Counted from the stretch's first letter, positions 37,516 to 46,696 are shown. The stretch is DNA of 64,000 nt from Leminorella grimontii ATCC 33999 = DSM 5078 (GCF_000439085.1 NZ_KE392227.1:1-64000), one strand, 5' to 3'. The notes: generated by a model not told the origin, from the letters alone. Made by a program: numbers and translations.

Positions 37516-40254
37516 ATGAAGATAACTAATAATGCGCTAATAAATAGTTCAATATGCACAACGGCATTATTTTTATTCAGCACGACAGCATACGCAGCCT
37601 CAATAAACCTTGTTGACGGCCAAGAGCATTACCTCAATAACGAAACCTATACCGACGGCGGACAAGGCAGCGGGGCCCTCAGGGTCTTTGGCCAGGGAAC
37701 CACCGCGATAGGCGATTCGCTAACGCTTCTACCCACGTCATACAGTTCCGGCGGCGCATACGCGGGAAGCGGCGGAAAAATCGTTCTTACCAACAGTACG
37801 GTAACGTCAGACAACGCCAATGACTCCTTCGTTTATGCTCTGTGGGCAAGATGGGACAACGGTAACGCCCAATCCACCATTGAAGCAGCGCAGACAACGG
37901 TAACCACCGCCGGCTCAAGCAGCCACGCCGCCGTTGCTCAAAGTGGCGGCTACATAGCGTTACGCGACAGCCATCTGACAACGTCAGGTTCCGGAGCCGC
38001 CGGCATTTTCTCTACCGGTTCAGGGACGTATACCGGGCTCCCTTCTTTGGTAGACGCTGACAATGTGACTATCGAAACCACCGGCAGTTTAGGCTTCGGC
38101 GCTCAGCTTACCGACGGCGGACGCCTTACCTTCCGCCAAGGAGAAATTAAAACCCAAGGGCAGCAAGGCGTCGGCGTAATGACTTATGGAGCCGGCTCCG
38201 AGGCTCGCGTCATCGACAGCAACATTACCACATCGGGCGAGGACAGCGTCGGCATAGCGGCCCAGCTTAATAGCGCCATCACGATGACCGGAGGGAAGAT
38301 TGAAATACAGGGTGGCGGCGCAACGGCAATCGCACTCGCAAAAACCGGCTCGACGATACGTCTGAGCGCAGTAGACGGCCTCGCTTCACGCGATGCGGCT
38401 GTTGGGCTATCGGTGTTGACCGGCGGAACGATGACGGCCTCAGACGGTAGCCGAATTCGGGTCACGGGTGTTGGCAGTACCGCGCTCAGCGTTAAAAACG
38501 GCGGAGACATCACCATACGCTCAAGCGCGGTAGAAGCTCTGGGGCAAGGCTCTGTAGGACTCTCCGTTAAAAATGACGACATGACCACGCAGGCTCAGCT
38601 TACGCTGACGGACAGCACGCTAAGGGCGGAAAAAGCCGCGTTTGAGATTGAGAGCGGAAACGCAAAACTATCCCTGAATAATGCTTCCGTTGAGGCTCAG
38701 TCCGGCATTATTCTCGATCTCGAAGGTAAGGCCCCTGGTACCGCCTCTGCCGTCATCGACAGTGCGGCTTCTCGGCTAAGCGGCGATATTCGAGGCGCAT
38801 CGCTCGACCTGAACATGAGTTCAGGCTCCGTTTGGGCAGGAAGCGCCCACGGCGACAGCATAAGCGGCCGCTCGCCAAACGTCGTGATAAGCGACAGCCG
38901 CTGGAACCTGACCGGTAGCTCTGGCCTGGATAAGCTGACGCTCAACAATTCTACGGTCGATCTTTCCCATGCGCAGTCCGGCAGTGGCTACTCTACGCTG
39001 AGCGTCGCCCATCTGAGTGGCAACGGCTCGTTCGTTTTACGTACCGACATTGTCGGTGACGGTATCAACAACGCGGGCGACAGGCTGGTAGTGACGGAAA
39101 CCAGCGCTGGAAACCACTTATTAACCATAACGAACCGCGGCAGCCTGGCGACCACCGGCAATGAGGTATTAACGGTAGTGGAAACAGCAGACGGCGCCGC
39201 AAGCTTCACGTCCACCTCTCAGGTGGAATTGGGAGGCTATCTGTACGACGTGCGCAAGAACGGCAACAGCTGGGAGCTGTACTCTTCCGGCGCTTATATT
39301 CCACCAACGGATCCAACTCCGGAGGAAAAGCCAAAACCGCCCGTCACAACAACGGCGGACGCCGGCGGTAACTACCTGAACGTCGGCTATCTGTTGAACT
39401 ATGCCGAAACCCAGACGCTGATGCAGCGTATGGGCGACCTGCGTCAAAGCGGCGAGCGGGGTAACGCGTGGATGCGCGGGTTCGGCGGTAAGTTCGACGC
39501 CTTCGCCAGCGGCAAGCTGAGCGGATTTGACATGACCTATAGCGGAACGCAGCTGGGCTTCGATAAACGCGTTTCCGCCGAAACGCCTCTGTACATCGGC
39601 ACGTTTATGGGCCTGACCCGCGGTTCACCGGACTACCGTAGCGGAGACGGCACAGTGCAGTCTCACCACGTGGGCCTTTACGCAACCTATATGGCGGATA
39701 GCGGTTTCTACATTGACGGCATCGCCAAGCTTTCCCGCCTGAAAAACTCGTTCAGCGTGATGGACAGCCAAAGTAATAAGGTCAGCGGCAGCGGTAGCTC
39801 AACGGGCGCCAGCGCTTCGGTAGAAGTCGGGCAGAGGCTCAGTCTTAGCCTGCCGGGCAACGGCTTCTATATTGAGCCACAGGCTCAATTCACCTACGGG
39901 CATCAGACCGCAGCGCACATCAACGCCAGCAACGGCCTGAGGATCCGTCTTGGCAGCTACGAGTCAATGATTGGCCGCGTCGGCACGCTGTTTGGCTATG
40001 AAACAGCGGTAGGTAATAGCAAAGTTGACGTTTACCTGAAAACGGGGCTAGTCAGAGAGTTCGACGGCAACACGGCCTATAGGCTGAACGGTTCACGCGA
40101 AGCGCACGGCTTCAAGGGAAACTGGTGGAACAACGGATTGGGGGTTAGCGCCAGCATAAATGATGCCCATGCGCTTTATGTGGAAGTTGACAGCTCAACG
40201 GGCAACCGATTCGACCAGCGTCAAGTTAACGGCGGATACCGCTTTAGTTTCTGA
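37516..40254 (+). CDS. Autotransporter (type Va) with beta-helix passenger
   Basis: The 912-residue protein has a signal peptide (cut after TTAYAA near residue 28), a passenger of about 560 residues built of short Ser/Thr/Gly-rich beta-helix turns, such as GGKIVLTNSTVTS and GGTMTASDGSRI, a proline-rich linker at about 595-612 (PPTDPTPEEKPKPP), and a C-terminal autotransporter barrel from about 650 ending in YRFSF with the terminal Phe. The passenger lacks an obvious protease triad, so adhesion or aggregation is more likely than proteolysis; this is inference. Pertactin-like proteins share the layout. Flanked by terminators, it is a single-gene unit. Confidence 0.92.
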   Translation: MKITNNALINSSICTTALFLFSTTAYAASINLVDGQEHYLNNETYTDGGQGSGALRVFGQGTTAIGDSLTLLPTSYSSGGAYAGSGGKIVLTNSTVTSDNANDSFVYALWARWDNGNAQSTIEAAQTTVTTAGSSSHAAVAQSGGYIALRDSHLTTSGSGAAGIFSTGSGTYTGLPSLVDADNVTIETTGSLGFGAQLTDGGRLTFRQGEIKTQGQQGVGVMTYGAGSEARVIDSNITTSGEDSVGIAAQLNSAITMTGGKIEIQGGGATAIALAKTGSTIRLSAVDGLASRDAAVGLSVLTGGTMTASDGSRIRVTGVGSTALSVKNGGDITIRSSAVEALGQGSVGLSVKNDDMTTQAQLTLTDSTLRAEKAAFEIESGNAKLSLNNASVEAQSGIILDLEGKAPGTASAVIDSAASRLSGDIRGASLDLNMSSGSVWAGSAHGDSISGRSPNVVISDSRWNLTGSSGLDKLTLNNSTVDLSHAQSGSGYSTLSVAHLSGNGSFVLRTDIVGDGINNAGDRLVVTETSAGNHLLTITNRGSLATTGNEVLTVVETADGAASFTSTSQVELGGYLYDVRKNGNSWELYSSGAYIPPTDPTPEEKPKPPVTTTADAGGNYLNVGYLLNYAETQTLMQRMGDLRQSGERGNAWMRGFGGKFDAFASGKLSGFDMTYSGTQLGFDKRVSAETPLYIGTFMGLTRGSPDYRSGDGTVQSHHVGLYATYMADSGFYIDGIAKLSRLKNSFSVMDSQSNKVSGSGSSTGASASVEVGQRLSLSLPGNGFYIEPQAQFTYGHQTAAHINASNGLRIRLGSYESMIGRVGTLFGYETAVGNSKVDVYLKTGLVREFDGNTAYRLNGSREAHGFKGNWWNNGLGVSASINDAHALYVEVDSSTGNRFDQRQVNGGYRFSF

Positions 40255-40266
40255 CCGTTCCCCGTA

Positions 40267-40294
40267 ATAATCGCCCGTTAAAGCGGGCGATTAT
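40267..40294 (+). terminator. Terminator after the autotransporter gene
   Basis: ATAATCGCCCG / CGGGCGATTAT with a six-base loop is followed by CTTTATTC, 12 bases past the stop. The symmetrical stem may also serve the converging minus-strand gene. Confidence 0.75.
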
Positions 40295-40341
40295 CTTTAT
40301 TCTCAACCTTTAGGCGATGGCGAAACGGCGTTGAGAATCAG

Positions 40342-40821
40342 TCATTTTTTTACTCTATGAACGATGTCGAAATAGTCGTTTTTATTGCCCTGCTCAGGAT
40401 AGATCCTGTAAGTATATTCCTCAGGAGTTACCTTGACGTTTTCAACCACGCGGGTAAACAGAACGTCGCCTTTGTCATTCTTTGCCGTCAGTGAACGGCT
40501 TTTACCATCGTCGCTGAATGACCAGTCGCCCTGCATCTTAGGCTTGCCGTCAAGGGTGGTCATTTTAAACGTGCCGTCGGGATAGTATTCCGCTACGCCA
40601 AAAAAGTTGGTAACCCGCTTGTCTTCCGCGCTTACGCTTTTCTTATCCTGATTCAACGCTTCGGTCGTTACCCAAACCTTACCCACCATAATTTGCTCAT
40701 AGGAATTTAGCTTGCTCTGCGCGGCCTTTTGCTGGCTCTCTGTCTGAGAGGAAGCAGCATGAACCGTAAAGGCCGTAACGGATGAAATAGCCAACAGCGC
40801 AGGGATTAATATCTTTTTCAT
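40342..40821 (-). CDS. Secreted DUF4822-type protein
   Basis: The 159-residue protein has a signal peptide (KKILIPALLAISSVTAFTVHAA) and a small beta-rich domain with MVGKVWVTTEAL, GVAEYYPDGTFKM and GDWSFSDDGKSRSL, resembling lipocalin-like DUF4822 proteins. The second of two adjacent ATGs (40821) has the better spacing to AGGAG. It is alone, between the autotransporter and eptC. Function unknown; predicted periplasmic. Confidence 0.78.
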   Translation of the reverse strand: MKKILIPALLAISSVTAFTVHAASSQTESQQKAAQSKLNSYEQIMVGKVWVTTEALNQDKKSVSAEDKRVTNFFGVAEYYPDGTFKMTTLDGKPKMQGDWSFSDDGKSRSLTAKNDKGDVLFTRVVENVKVTPEEYTYRIYPEQGNKNDYFDIVHRVKK

Positions 40822-40941
40822 CATATCTCCTAAGTGGATATACAAAATACACATGCAACGCTTTTATGGTTTAGAGTATATAACCCGCATCAATAATAAC
40901 AATATCATTACATTCATTTACATTTAAACAACATTATCTTT

Positions 40942-40958
40942 CTTAAGGTTGTATTAAT
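40942..40958 (+). promoter_or_regulatory. Possible PmrA (BasR) box upstream of eptC
   Basis: CTTAAG-GTTGT-ATTAAT fits the PmrA direct repeat HTTAAD-N5-HTTAAD, about 140 bases before the eptC start. PmrA controls many phosphoethanolamine transferase genes. A single match of this short motif in A/T-rich DNA can arise by chance. Confidence 0.4.
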
Positions 40959-41096
40959 AATTAGGTTCTAACCTACCGGAGAAAAGCATTTCCTTGGGCA
41001 TAGCCCCGGCATTAGCTGTAGCTATTCTTTTGCATTCGGGCACTTCGCTGACGCTATTTAGCCTGACAGCCTGATAACCTTAAGGTATTTATATTT

Positions 41097-42824
41097 ATGC
41101 TTGCGACATTCAGCGCCAACCCTTTGTTCAGCTGGAGTGCCTTAGGATGGGCGTTGCTCTATTTTTGGTATTTTTCTACCGTCCTACAGATAGTCGTGGT
41201 GCTTCGCCGCCAGAGCGGTGGAACCGGTTTTCGCGATTCGCTCCTATACAGCACGCTGTGGTTGATCCCTGCGCTGTTATTTCCTGACTATATGGCGCCG
41301 CTGGCAGCGGTCATCGGGGTGATCCTATGGGTCGGCTCCGTTGGCGCGTTGGTCTACTACATGATTTACGGCAGCGAATTCTCGCAGAGCGTGCTGTTTA
41401 TCATGTTCGAAAGCAATCCGGCGGAAGCCGGCGAGTACTTTAAACAATATTTCCGCTGGCCGATTGTTGTCGTCCTGCTGGCTTATACTGCCGTTGCCGT
41501 GTATCTATGGAACCAGCTGGAGCCCATTTATCTCTCTCCCGGCTGGAGAATCGGCGTCAGCCTGCTGATCCTCTACGTGCTGTTTGGTGAGAAACTGCGT
41601 CGCAGCCTGCGCGCACGCTGGCCGTGGCGGCGAATTATGGCCCGACTGATGGAGCGCATGGAACCCGCAGCGCCATGGCAGCTGGTTATCGCCTACTGCC
41701 AGTACCGCGCACAGCTGGCTAATTTGCAGCAGCAGTTGGACGGCAACAGCGCCATCGCGCCGCTGGAAGATTTGCAGGATAAAAACGGCGACACGCCGCG
41801 AACCGTGGTGCTGGTGCTAGGTGAGTCCACCCAGCGCAACCGCATGAGCCTGTACGGCTATCACCGGCAAACCACGCCGGAGCTTGACGCTCTGGCCGCC
41901 AGCGATCCGAACCTGACGGTATTTACCGACGTGGTCTCTGCCCGACCGTATACGATTGAGATCATGCAGCAGATCCTCAGCTTTGCCGACGAAGAAAACC
42001 CGGATCTCTACCTAACCCAGCCGTCGCTGATGAACATGATGAAGCAGGCCGGCTATACCTCATTCTGGATAACCAACCAGCAGACCATGACCCAGCGTAA
42101 TACCATGCTGACCGTATTTTCGCGCCAGACCGACCATCAGTATTATCTGAATAACCAGCGGCGCCAAAAAAGCCGGCAATACGATGAAGTGGTGCTGGCC
42201 CCGTTTGCCGAAGCGCTAGCGCATCCGGCAGAGAAAAAATTTATCGTGGTGCATCTGCTCGGCACCCATCTCCACTATAAGTACCGCTTTCCGGAAAGTT
42301 ACGCCCGGTTCAGCGGCAACGAAGGTTTACCGCCCTCCCTTGACGCCGGGCAAATAGAAGCCTGGAACGATTACGACAACGCCAATTTATACAATGACTT
42401 TGTGGTTTCAAGCCTGGTAAAAACCTTTCGCGACAGCTCTCCGAACGGCCTGCTGGTGTTCTTTTCCGATCACGGCGAAGAGGTGTTTGATACCCCGCCG
42501 CATACCCAACAGGGGCGCGACGAGTACGCGCCGACGCGCCCGATGTATGAAGTGCCGTTTTTTATCTGGCAGTCTCCACAATGGGCGGCCCAGCAGCAGG
42601 CTGACCTTAAACAGTTCACCGACCGCAAGCTCAGCCTGACGGAGTTTATTCACGGTTGGTCGGAGCTGGTTGGCGTGAGCTATCGCGGCTGGCAAGCAGA
42701 TAAAAGTCTGATAAACCCGGCGTGGCAGCCTCGTCCGCGCTGGATTGGCGACCCGTATCAGAAAAATGGCTTGCGGGAGTTCGACAGTTTGCCAAAGACC
42801 GTTAAACCTGGAGCTGAGTGTTAA
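41097..42824 (+). CDS. eptC: Phosphoethanolamine transferase EptC (CptA)
   Basis: EptC adds phosphoethanolamine to a heptose of the lipopolysaccharide core. The 575-residue protein (E. coli 577) has five N-terminal membrane helices (residues about 10-175) and a periplasmic alkaline-phosphatase-fold domain with LVLGESTQRNRMSLYGY (catalytic Thr), HLLGTHLHYKYR and FFSDHGEEVFDTPPH metal-binding segments. Similarity to E. coli EptC runs along the whole length. In E. coli the metY-leuU interval carries yhbX, another member of this superfamily, but this copy matches EptC better. Confidence 0.94.
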   Translation: MLATFSANPLFSWSALGWALLYFWYFSTVLQIVVVLRRQSGGTGFRDSLLYSTLWLIPALLFPDYMAPLAAVIGVILWVGSVGALVYYMIYGSEFSQSVLFIMFESNPAEAGEYFKQYFRWPIVVVLLAYTAVAVYLWNQLEPIYLSPGWRIGVSLLILYVLFGEKLRRSLRARWPWRRIMARLMERMEPAAPWQLVIAYCQYRAQLANLQQQLDGNSAIAPLEDLQDKNGDTPRTVVLVLGESTQRNRMSLYGYHRQTTPELDALAASDPNLTVFTDVVSARPYTIEIMQQILSFADEENPDLYLTQPSLMNMMKQAGYTSFWITNQQTMTQRNTMLTVFSRQTDHQYYLNNQRRQKSRQYDEVVLAPFAEALAHPAEKKFIVVHLLGTHLHYKYRFPESYARFSGNEGLPPSLDAGQIEAWNDYDNANLYNDFVVSSLVKTFRDSSPNGLLVFFSDHGEEVFDTPPHTQQGRDEYAPTRPMYEVPFFIWQSPQWAAQQQADLKQFTDRKLSLTEFIHGWSELVGVSYRGWQADKSLINPAWQPRPRWIGDPYQKNGLREFDSLPKTVKPGAEC

Positions 42825-42862
42825 AAGCGCTCAATGTCTAGATTGATAATACGCAATCAAAT

Positions 42863-42891
42863 ACCCCCAAGAGCGATGCCGTTGGGGGTTT
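42863..42891 (+). terminator. Terminator of eptC
   Basis: ACCCCCAA / TTGGGGGT with an eleven-base loop is followed by TTTT on the plus strand, about 40 bases after the stop codon. Confidence 0.88.
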
Positions 42892-42957
42892 TTGCTGCCT
42901 GTTATTTTGTCACGCGGGTGTTGTCAGAACCTTTTAACGGATAGAGATTGTTGAATA

Positions 42958-43500
42958 TCAGCCAGCGGCCCTTAGCTGTAGGGAGGTCAGACAGGTTTGG
43001 CTATCGCTGGCCGTTTGAATAGGAAATGCCGCCACTTTTCCGCCGCGGCTAACTTCAATGACGCCTTCTATATTGCGCGGTAGCCATACGCCGACAAAGC
43101 CGTTTTGATAGCTTTTCATTTCCCTATTTACCAACACATTTCCCTGCTTGTCGGTGACTTTTACATTAAACAGCGTGTTCGGCATTTCCCCTTGGCAGCC
43201 AGAAAGGCTGTGATTGAAGCAGGGGTGCGTCTGCCGCTCATAGGGGGCAAAAGAGAGGTAAAACTTATCGCCGAGCGGCAAGGTATAGCTTTGATTGCCT
43301 GAAGATAATTTCAACGCAGTGCCCGTCACTGAAGCTGAGTACCCCAGAGGGCGGGCCTGAGGATTTTGATCGATAGCATCGATGATTTGCTCAACGGATT
43401 TCCCCGCAAGCCCGTGTTCGGCTAAAAACTCAGCCTCGGTGGCCGAAAGAACGCTCCCGCTGAATAAGCTGAAAAATAAAAATAATATCGCCTTTTGCAT
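42958..43500 (-). CDS. cueP: CueP-family periplasmic copper-binding protein
   Basis: The 180-residue exported protein (signal ILFLFFSLFSGSVLSA) shows EAEFLAEHGLAGKSVEQIID, LPLGDKFYLSFAPYERQTHPC and GVWLPRNIEG, the pattern of Salmonella CueP, with three cysteines (HPCFNHSLSGC and a C-terminal TCLTS) that match its metal-binding set. CueP holds periplasmic copper and supplies it to superoxide dismutase SodCII. No CueR-type operator was seen upstream. A GAGG ribosome site precedes the ATG. It is a single-gene unit. Confidence 0.92.
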   Translation of the reverse strand: MQKAILFLFFSLFSGSVLSATEAEFLAEHGLAGKSVEQIIDAIDQNPQARPLGYSASVTGTALKLSSGNQSYTLPLGDKFYLSFAPYERQTHPCFNHSLSGCQGEMPNTLFNVKVTDKQGNVLVNREMKSYQNGFVGVWLPRNIEGVIEVSRGGKVAAFPIQTASDSQTCLTSLQLRAAG

Positions 43501-43808
43501 AATGACCTCTTTAAATAATAGTTAATGACGTGATTATTATTCAAGCCATTATATTAACGTTAAGCCGGCACAATAAACCGCAGTAAATAACGCCCGGCAC
43601 TCATTCTGATAAACATGTTCAGCCATTTTTTTCTGCTCAAGTTTACCCTTTCGTTTTTTACTGTCGGCAAGTGATTAAAACAATAACGCTGAAAATTGCA
43701 ATGCAAAAAGGCAAAATTATTATGTTACCGCCGCGCTTTTATAAACAAACCCGACGCCTTACCATCGCAAGAAAATAAGGCCGGGGTATTGGTCGCTATT
43801 TCAGAAAA
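43501..43808. other. Intergenic region upstream of cueP, no gene seen
   Basis: A/T-rich DNA between cueP and the terminator of the flavoprotein operon. It must contain the cueP promoter. No clear CpxR or CueR site was found by eye, and no supported reading frame. Confidence 0.45.
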
Positions 43809-43835
43809 GCCCGCATGTTAGCCATAAATGCGGGC
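43805..43835 (-). terminator. Terminator of the flavoprotein/cytochrome operon
   Basis: GCCCGCAT / ATGCGGGC (43809-43835), an eight-pair stem with an eleven-base loop, is followed on the reverse strand by TTTTC. It lies over 220 bases beyond the NapC-type gene, leaving room for the remnant frame described next. Confidence 0.8.
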
Positions 43836-43895
43836 ATTCCTGATGCGCTGTATCTGCCTGAGGAAGAGCCAGTTCTTCAGGTGTCCCCACACCAT

Positions 43896-44058
43896 CTACC
43901 CCTTATGGAACGTTGCGACGCACGCAACGGCTTCGGCAGAGCAGGAAGCGTCCACCAGCATAAAGCTGACGTCGTCCTGCTCTTTCGGCCATATGCGTTC
44001 CCCTTTGTCGTTTAGCGGCAGCACGTCTCCTGTCGCAAAAGAAAGCGCGCACGAAATC
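43896..44058 (-). pseudogene. Possible gene remnant after the NapC-type gene
   Basis: A reverse-strand frame of about 54 codons (from just past the NapC-type stop to TAG at 43896) reads like protein: LSFATGDVLPLNDKGERIWP and later DDVSFMLVDASCSAEAVACV. It has no ATG in a useful place; a GTG lies after a too-close AGGAG. It may be the surviving tail of a fourth operon gene or an unrecognised small protein. No family recognised. Confidence 0.3.
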
Positions 44059-44646
44059 CTATTCGCCTTTCTTGCTGAGCAGCTCCTCTAAAAACTTATA
44101 TTCAGGCTTGGTTTGGTTTAACTCACCGCGAAGCGCGCCGGCGTGACCGACGGTAACGTGGCATGAAACGCACTGAACCGGCGTATCCGTCTGCTGCATG
44201 TCTTTATAGTGCTGATGCATTTCTAAAGATTTAGGATTAGAGGCTTCGGCCTTATCCAGCAGTTTGCTGTGACAGCCGAGGCACCCCGAGTCATAAACAT
44301 AGGCCTCACGCTGTTCTCGGCGGGCTATCCAGTCTATTTTAGACGTATCGGTAAACGCGCTTTTGAAGGCGTCGTTAGCCCCCTGCGCGCCCTTTGAAAC
44401 CAGATAGTCCAGCGTATTGGTATGCGGAAGATGGCAGTCCACGCATTCTGCGCTAAACCCGTGCGGGTTATTGCCGCCGTGGATATCCTGCCTGAACGTT
44501 TTCACCATCGGCTGCATTTCGTGGCAGCTCCCACAGAAGCTTTCGTCGCCGGTATTTCTTACCACTTCAGCGCCAAGCAGGCTTATGCCAATGCCGACCA
44601 GGACGGTGACGCAAGCCAGTAAAAAGATAAAGCGTATTCTACTCAT
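44059..44646 (-). CDS. NapC/NirT/NrfH-family tetraheme cytochrome c
   Basis: The 195-residue protein starts MSRIRFIFLLACVTVLVGIG, a single N-terminal membrane anchor, followed by a periplasmic part with four CxxCH haem sites: CGSCH, CVDCH, CLGCH and CVSCH. Such proteins oxidise menaquinol and pass electrons to periplasmic partners. It begins 14 bases after the small tetraheme cytochrome gene. The gene order flavoprotein, small cytochrome, NapC-type anchor matches the fccABC (methacrylate-reductase-like) operon known from Wolinella, from memory. Confidence 0.92.
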   Translation of the reverse strand: MSRIRFIFLLACVTVLVGIGISLLGAEVVRNTGDESFCGSCHEMQPMVKTFRQDIHGGNNPHGFSAECVDCHLPHTNTLDYLVSKGAQGANDAFKSAFTDTSKIDWIARREQREAYVYDSGCLGCHSKLLDKAEASNPKSLEMHQHYKDMQQTDTPVQCVSCHVTVGHAGALRGELNQTKPEYKFLEELLSKKGE

Positions 44647-44660
44647 GTCATTTTCCTTCT

Positions 44661-45080
44661 CTATGGCGTTGGCCCAAACCAGTCTCGGGTATTGTCGTGG
44701 CAAGTCTCACAGAGATTGCTCGACGGCCTGTGCTCGGCGTGGCACTCGTAGCAGTCCAGGTCGAGCCCATCGTGTAAGGAGCGATGGGGATTGGTTTGGT
44801 TGACGTCCATAAATCCGGTGCGCTTGGCGACCTTCTCGGCACTGCCGTGGCAGGTCAGGCAGTCTTTCGTCGCCAGCGGCTTATATTCGGCAACATCCTG
44901 CTCTTTATGGCAGGCCGAGCAGGGTAAATTCAGCTTTTGATGATGGGCCTTTAGCGCATACTTGTGCGAATCATCAACCGTACTTTTCGATTCTACCGCC
45001 GCGCTCTGCTCCGGCCCTGACAGCGCGTAAGGCGAGAAAAACAGGTAAAGCGCGGCCAGTATTAACGAGAACTTTTTCAT
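44661..45080 (-). CDS. Periplasmic tetraheme cytochrome c (c3-like/FccB-like)
   Basis: The 139-residue protein has a signal peptide (MKKFSLILAALYLFFSPYAL) and four CxxCH motifs, CSACH, CLTCH, CYECH and CETCH, with several extra histidines (KAHHQK, NPHRSLHDG) for axial ligation. This is the small tetraheme module that, in flavocytochrome c fumarate reductases, is fused to the flavin domain. Here it is a separate gene directly after the flavoprotein (23-base gap), so it presumably hands electrons from the membrane anchor to that flavoprotein. Confidence 0.92.
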   Translation of the reverse strand: MKKFSLILAALYLFFSPYALSGPEQSAAVESKSTVDDSHKYALKAHHQKLNLPCSACHKEQDVAEYKPLATKDCLTCHGSAEKVAKRTGFMDVNQTNPHRSLHDGLDLDCYECHAEHRPSSNLCETCHDNTRDWFGPTP

Positions 45081-45103
45081 TGTTATTTCCTACGGTTAAC
45101 CGA

Positions 45104-46696
45104 TTATTCCCAAGGGGTTTCCCTGCCGGCGTTTTCTCCGGCAATCATGCCGAAAACGCCGCAGTCTAGGCTGCCGCAGGCGGTAAGGCGGATATACCCG
45201 TAGCTCCCCGCAGAGGCTTCGCCACAGACAAAGACGCCGGGAATAGGCTGCTCGGTAACAATATCGAGGGGGCGCGCTTCGGTGTTGATCATCGCTCCGC
45301 CCTGGCTGTAGTTGTAGCGGGGGTTCAGCCACATCGCGTAGTACGGGGCTTTACTGATAGACGTCGACGACTTCATTAAGCGCTTAGGCTTGCCAAACTT
45401 ATCCTTATCGTTAGCCATGTCGCGATTGTATTCGTCGATCGTTTTCTCTAATTCGGCCACGTCCATATTAAAGTTGCTGGCCAACGCCTCAAGCGAGTCA
45501 AATTTCCACATCGTGCCCTCAGTGCCGTTTTTTCCTTCAAGAGACAGGGTTAGACGCTGTTTATCGTGGTAATTATCGATCCCGGTTTGGTCATAGATCA
45601 GAATGATTTGTTCGCCGTCTATCTTCATGCGTTCTGAGAGTATTTTTAGCCCCAGCCCCTGACGGTCGTTGTTGTTATATTCATCGACGAAGCGCTTACA
45701 GGTTCTTGGATTAACCAAAATACCCCATAGAATGTCTTCGGTTGGAATAGGAAAGGCGAATCGAAACAGGGTCATGTGGATAGGCTTAAAGCCCGCTTTA
45801 ATCATGGCCTTTAGAGCGCCAGCCGTTGCGCCCGGGTTGGCGGTCGAGACGGAGTTATAGAGAGCGCCGACCTCGTCGCCGCGAAACTTACGGTCCTGGT
45901 TATAGCCGCCTGTGGCCATAACGAGCCCCCGCTTTACCTTGTAGTAGCGAGGGCTGCCGGTACTGTTAAACGCAGGACTATCGTTTAGACCGAAGTCTTT
46001 AACGTCACGGTTAAAGATATAGTTCTCTCTCACCCGTACGCCGATAACCCGCCCTTCATCGTTGCGGATAATCTCTTCCAGCAAAACCTGTTTGCGGATT
46101 TCAACATTAGGAAGCTTTTCCTGAACGTACTTTTGCAGGCTTTTTACAATTCCACTGCCGCCGTGAACCGGCCATACGCAGCGGGCACGGGAGTGGCCGC
46201 CGAGCGACTTGATGCCCGTTCCATCGCCGATGGACTTATCAAACTCAACGCCGTGATCGCATAAGAAATTAAACAGGGACAGAGTATTCTGGGCAATTGT
46301 CCTGGTAAGCTCTACGTGGCTATATCCTCGAGACTCTTTTTCTATATCGGCTAATAAGAGCTCCCATGAGTCATCCGTGACGCCGGCTTCTTTTTGCCAC
46401 GGCGATCCCACAACGGCCATATTCAGGCCGGATATTAATGACGATCCCCCCAGTCGGGACATCTTATCGGCCAGAACGATTTTCAAATTGGGCGTCGTTT
46501 CCGCCGCCTTGATGGCGGCGATAAAGCCGGCCATGCCCGTCCCCAGGACGAGAACGTCCATCTCTTCATCCCAATGGATGCTTGATGCGTTCTCTTTAGC
46601 ATCGGCACTAAACGGGAGCATTGCCGCCAGCGGCGCAACGGCAGCAGAGGTGAGGCCTAAACGAAGAAACTGACGTCTGGAACTGTTGTTTTTCAT
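45104..46696 (-). CDS. Tat-exported FAD flavoprotein, fumarate-reductase-like
   Basis: The 530-residue protein has a twin-arginine signal (SRRQFLRLG), an FAD-binding start VLVLGTGMAGFIAAIKAA near residue 50 and the FAD-family segment GGSSLISGLNMAV. It belongs to the fumarate reductase/urocanate reductase/methacrylate reductase flavoprotein family. Aligned by eye with flavocytochrome c3, the catalytic Arg appears kept (NNNDRQG) and so does the second substrate Arg (IRLTACGSLD), but the segment with the substrate-binding His (AVHHTMGG) reads RYNYSQGG, so fumarate itself may not be the substrate. It is first in a three-gene operon divergent from a TtrS-like sensor. Confidence 0.85.
   Translation of the reverse strand: MKNNSSRRQFLRLGLTSAAVAPLAAMLPFSADAKENASSIHWDEEMDVLVLGTGMAGFIAAIKAAETTPNLKIVLADKMSRLGGSSLISGLNMAVVGSPWQKEAGVTDDSWELLLADIEKESRGYSHVELTRTIAQNTLSLFNFLCDHGVEFDKSIGDGTGIKSLGGHSRARCVWPVHGGSGIVKSLQKYVQEKLPNVEIRKQVLLEEIIRNDEGRVIGVRVRENYIFNRDVKDFGLNDSPAFNSTGSPRYYKVKRGLVMATGGYNQDRKFRGDEVGALYNSVSTANPGATAGALKAMIKAGFKPIHMTLFRFAFPIPTEDILWGILVNPRTCKRFVDEYNNNDRQGLGLKILSERMKIDGEQIILIYDQTGIDNYHDKQRLTLSLEGKNGTEGTMWKFDSLEALASNFNMDVAELEKTIDEYNRDMANDKDKFGKPKRLMKSSTSISKAPYYAMWLNPRYNYSQGGAMINTEARPLDIVTEQPIPGVFVCGEASAGSYGYIRLTACGSLDCGVFGMIAGENAGRETPWE

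Noticed and set aside
43815-44091. Two short plus-strand frames opposite the gene remnant
   Set aside because: They start inside the operon terminator hairpin; the reverse-strand reading is more protein-like.
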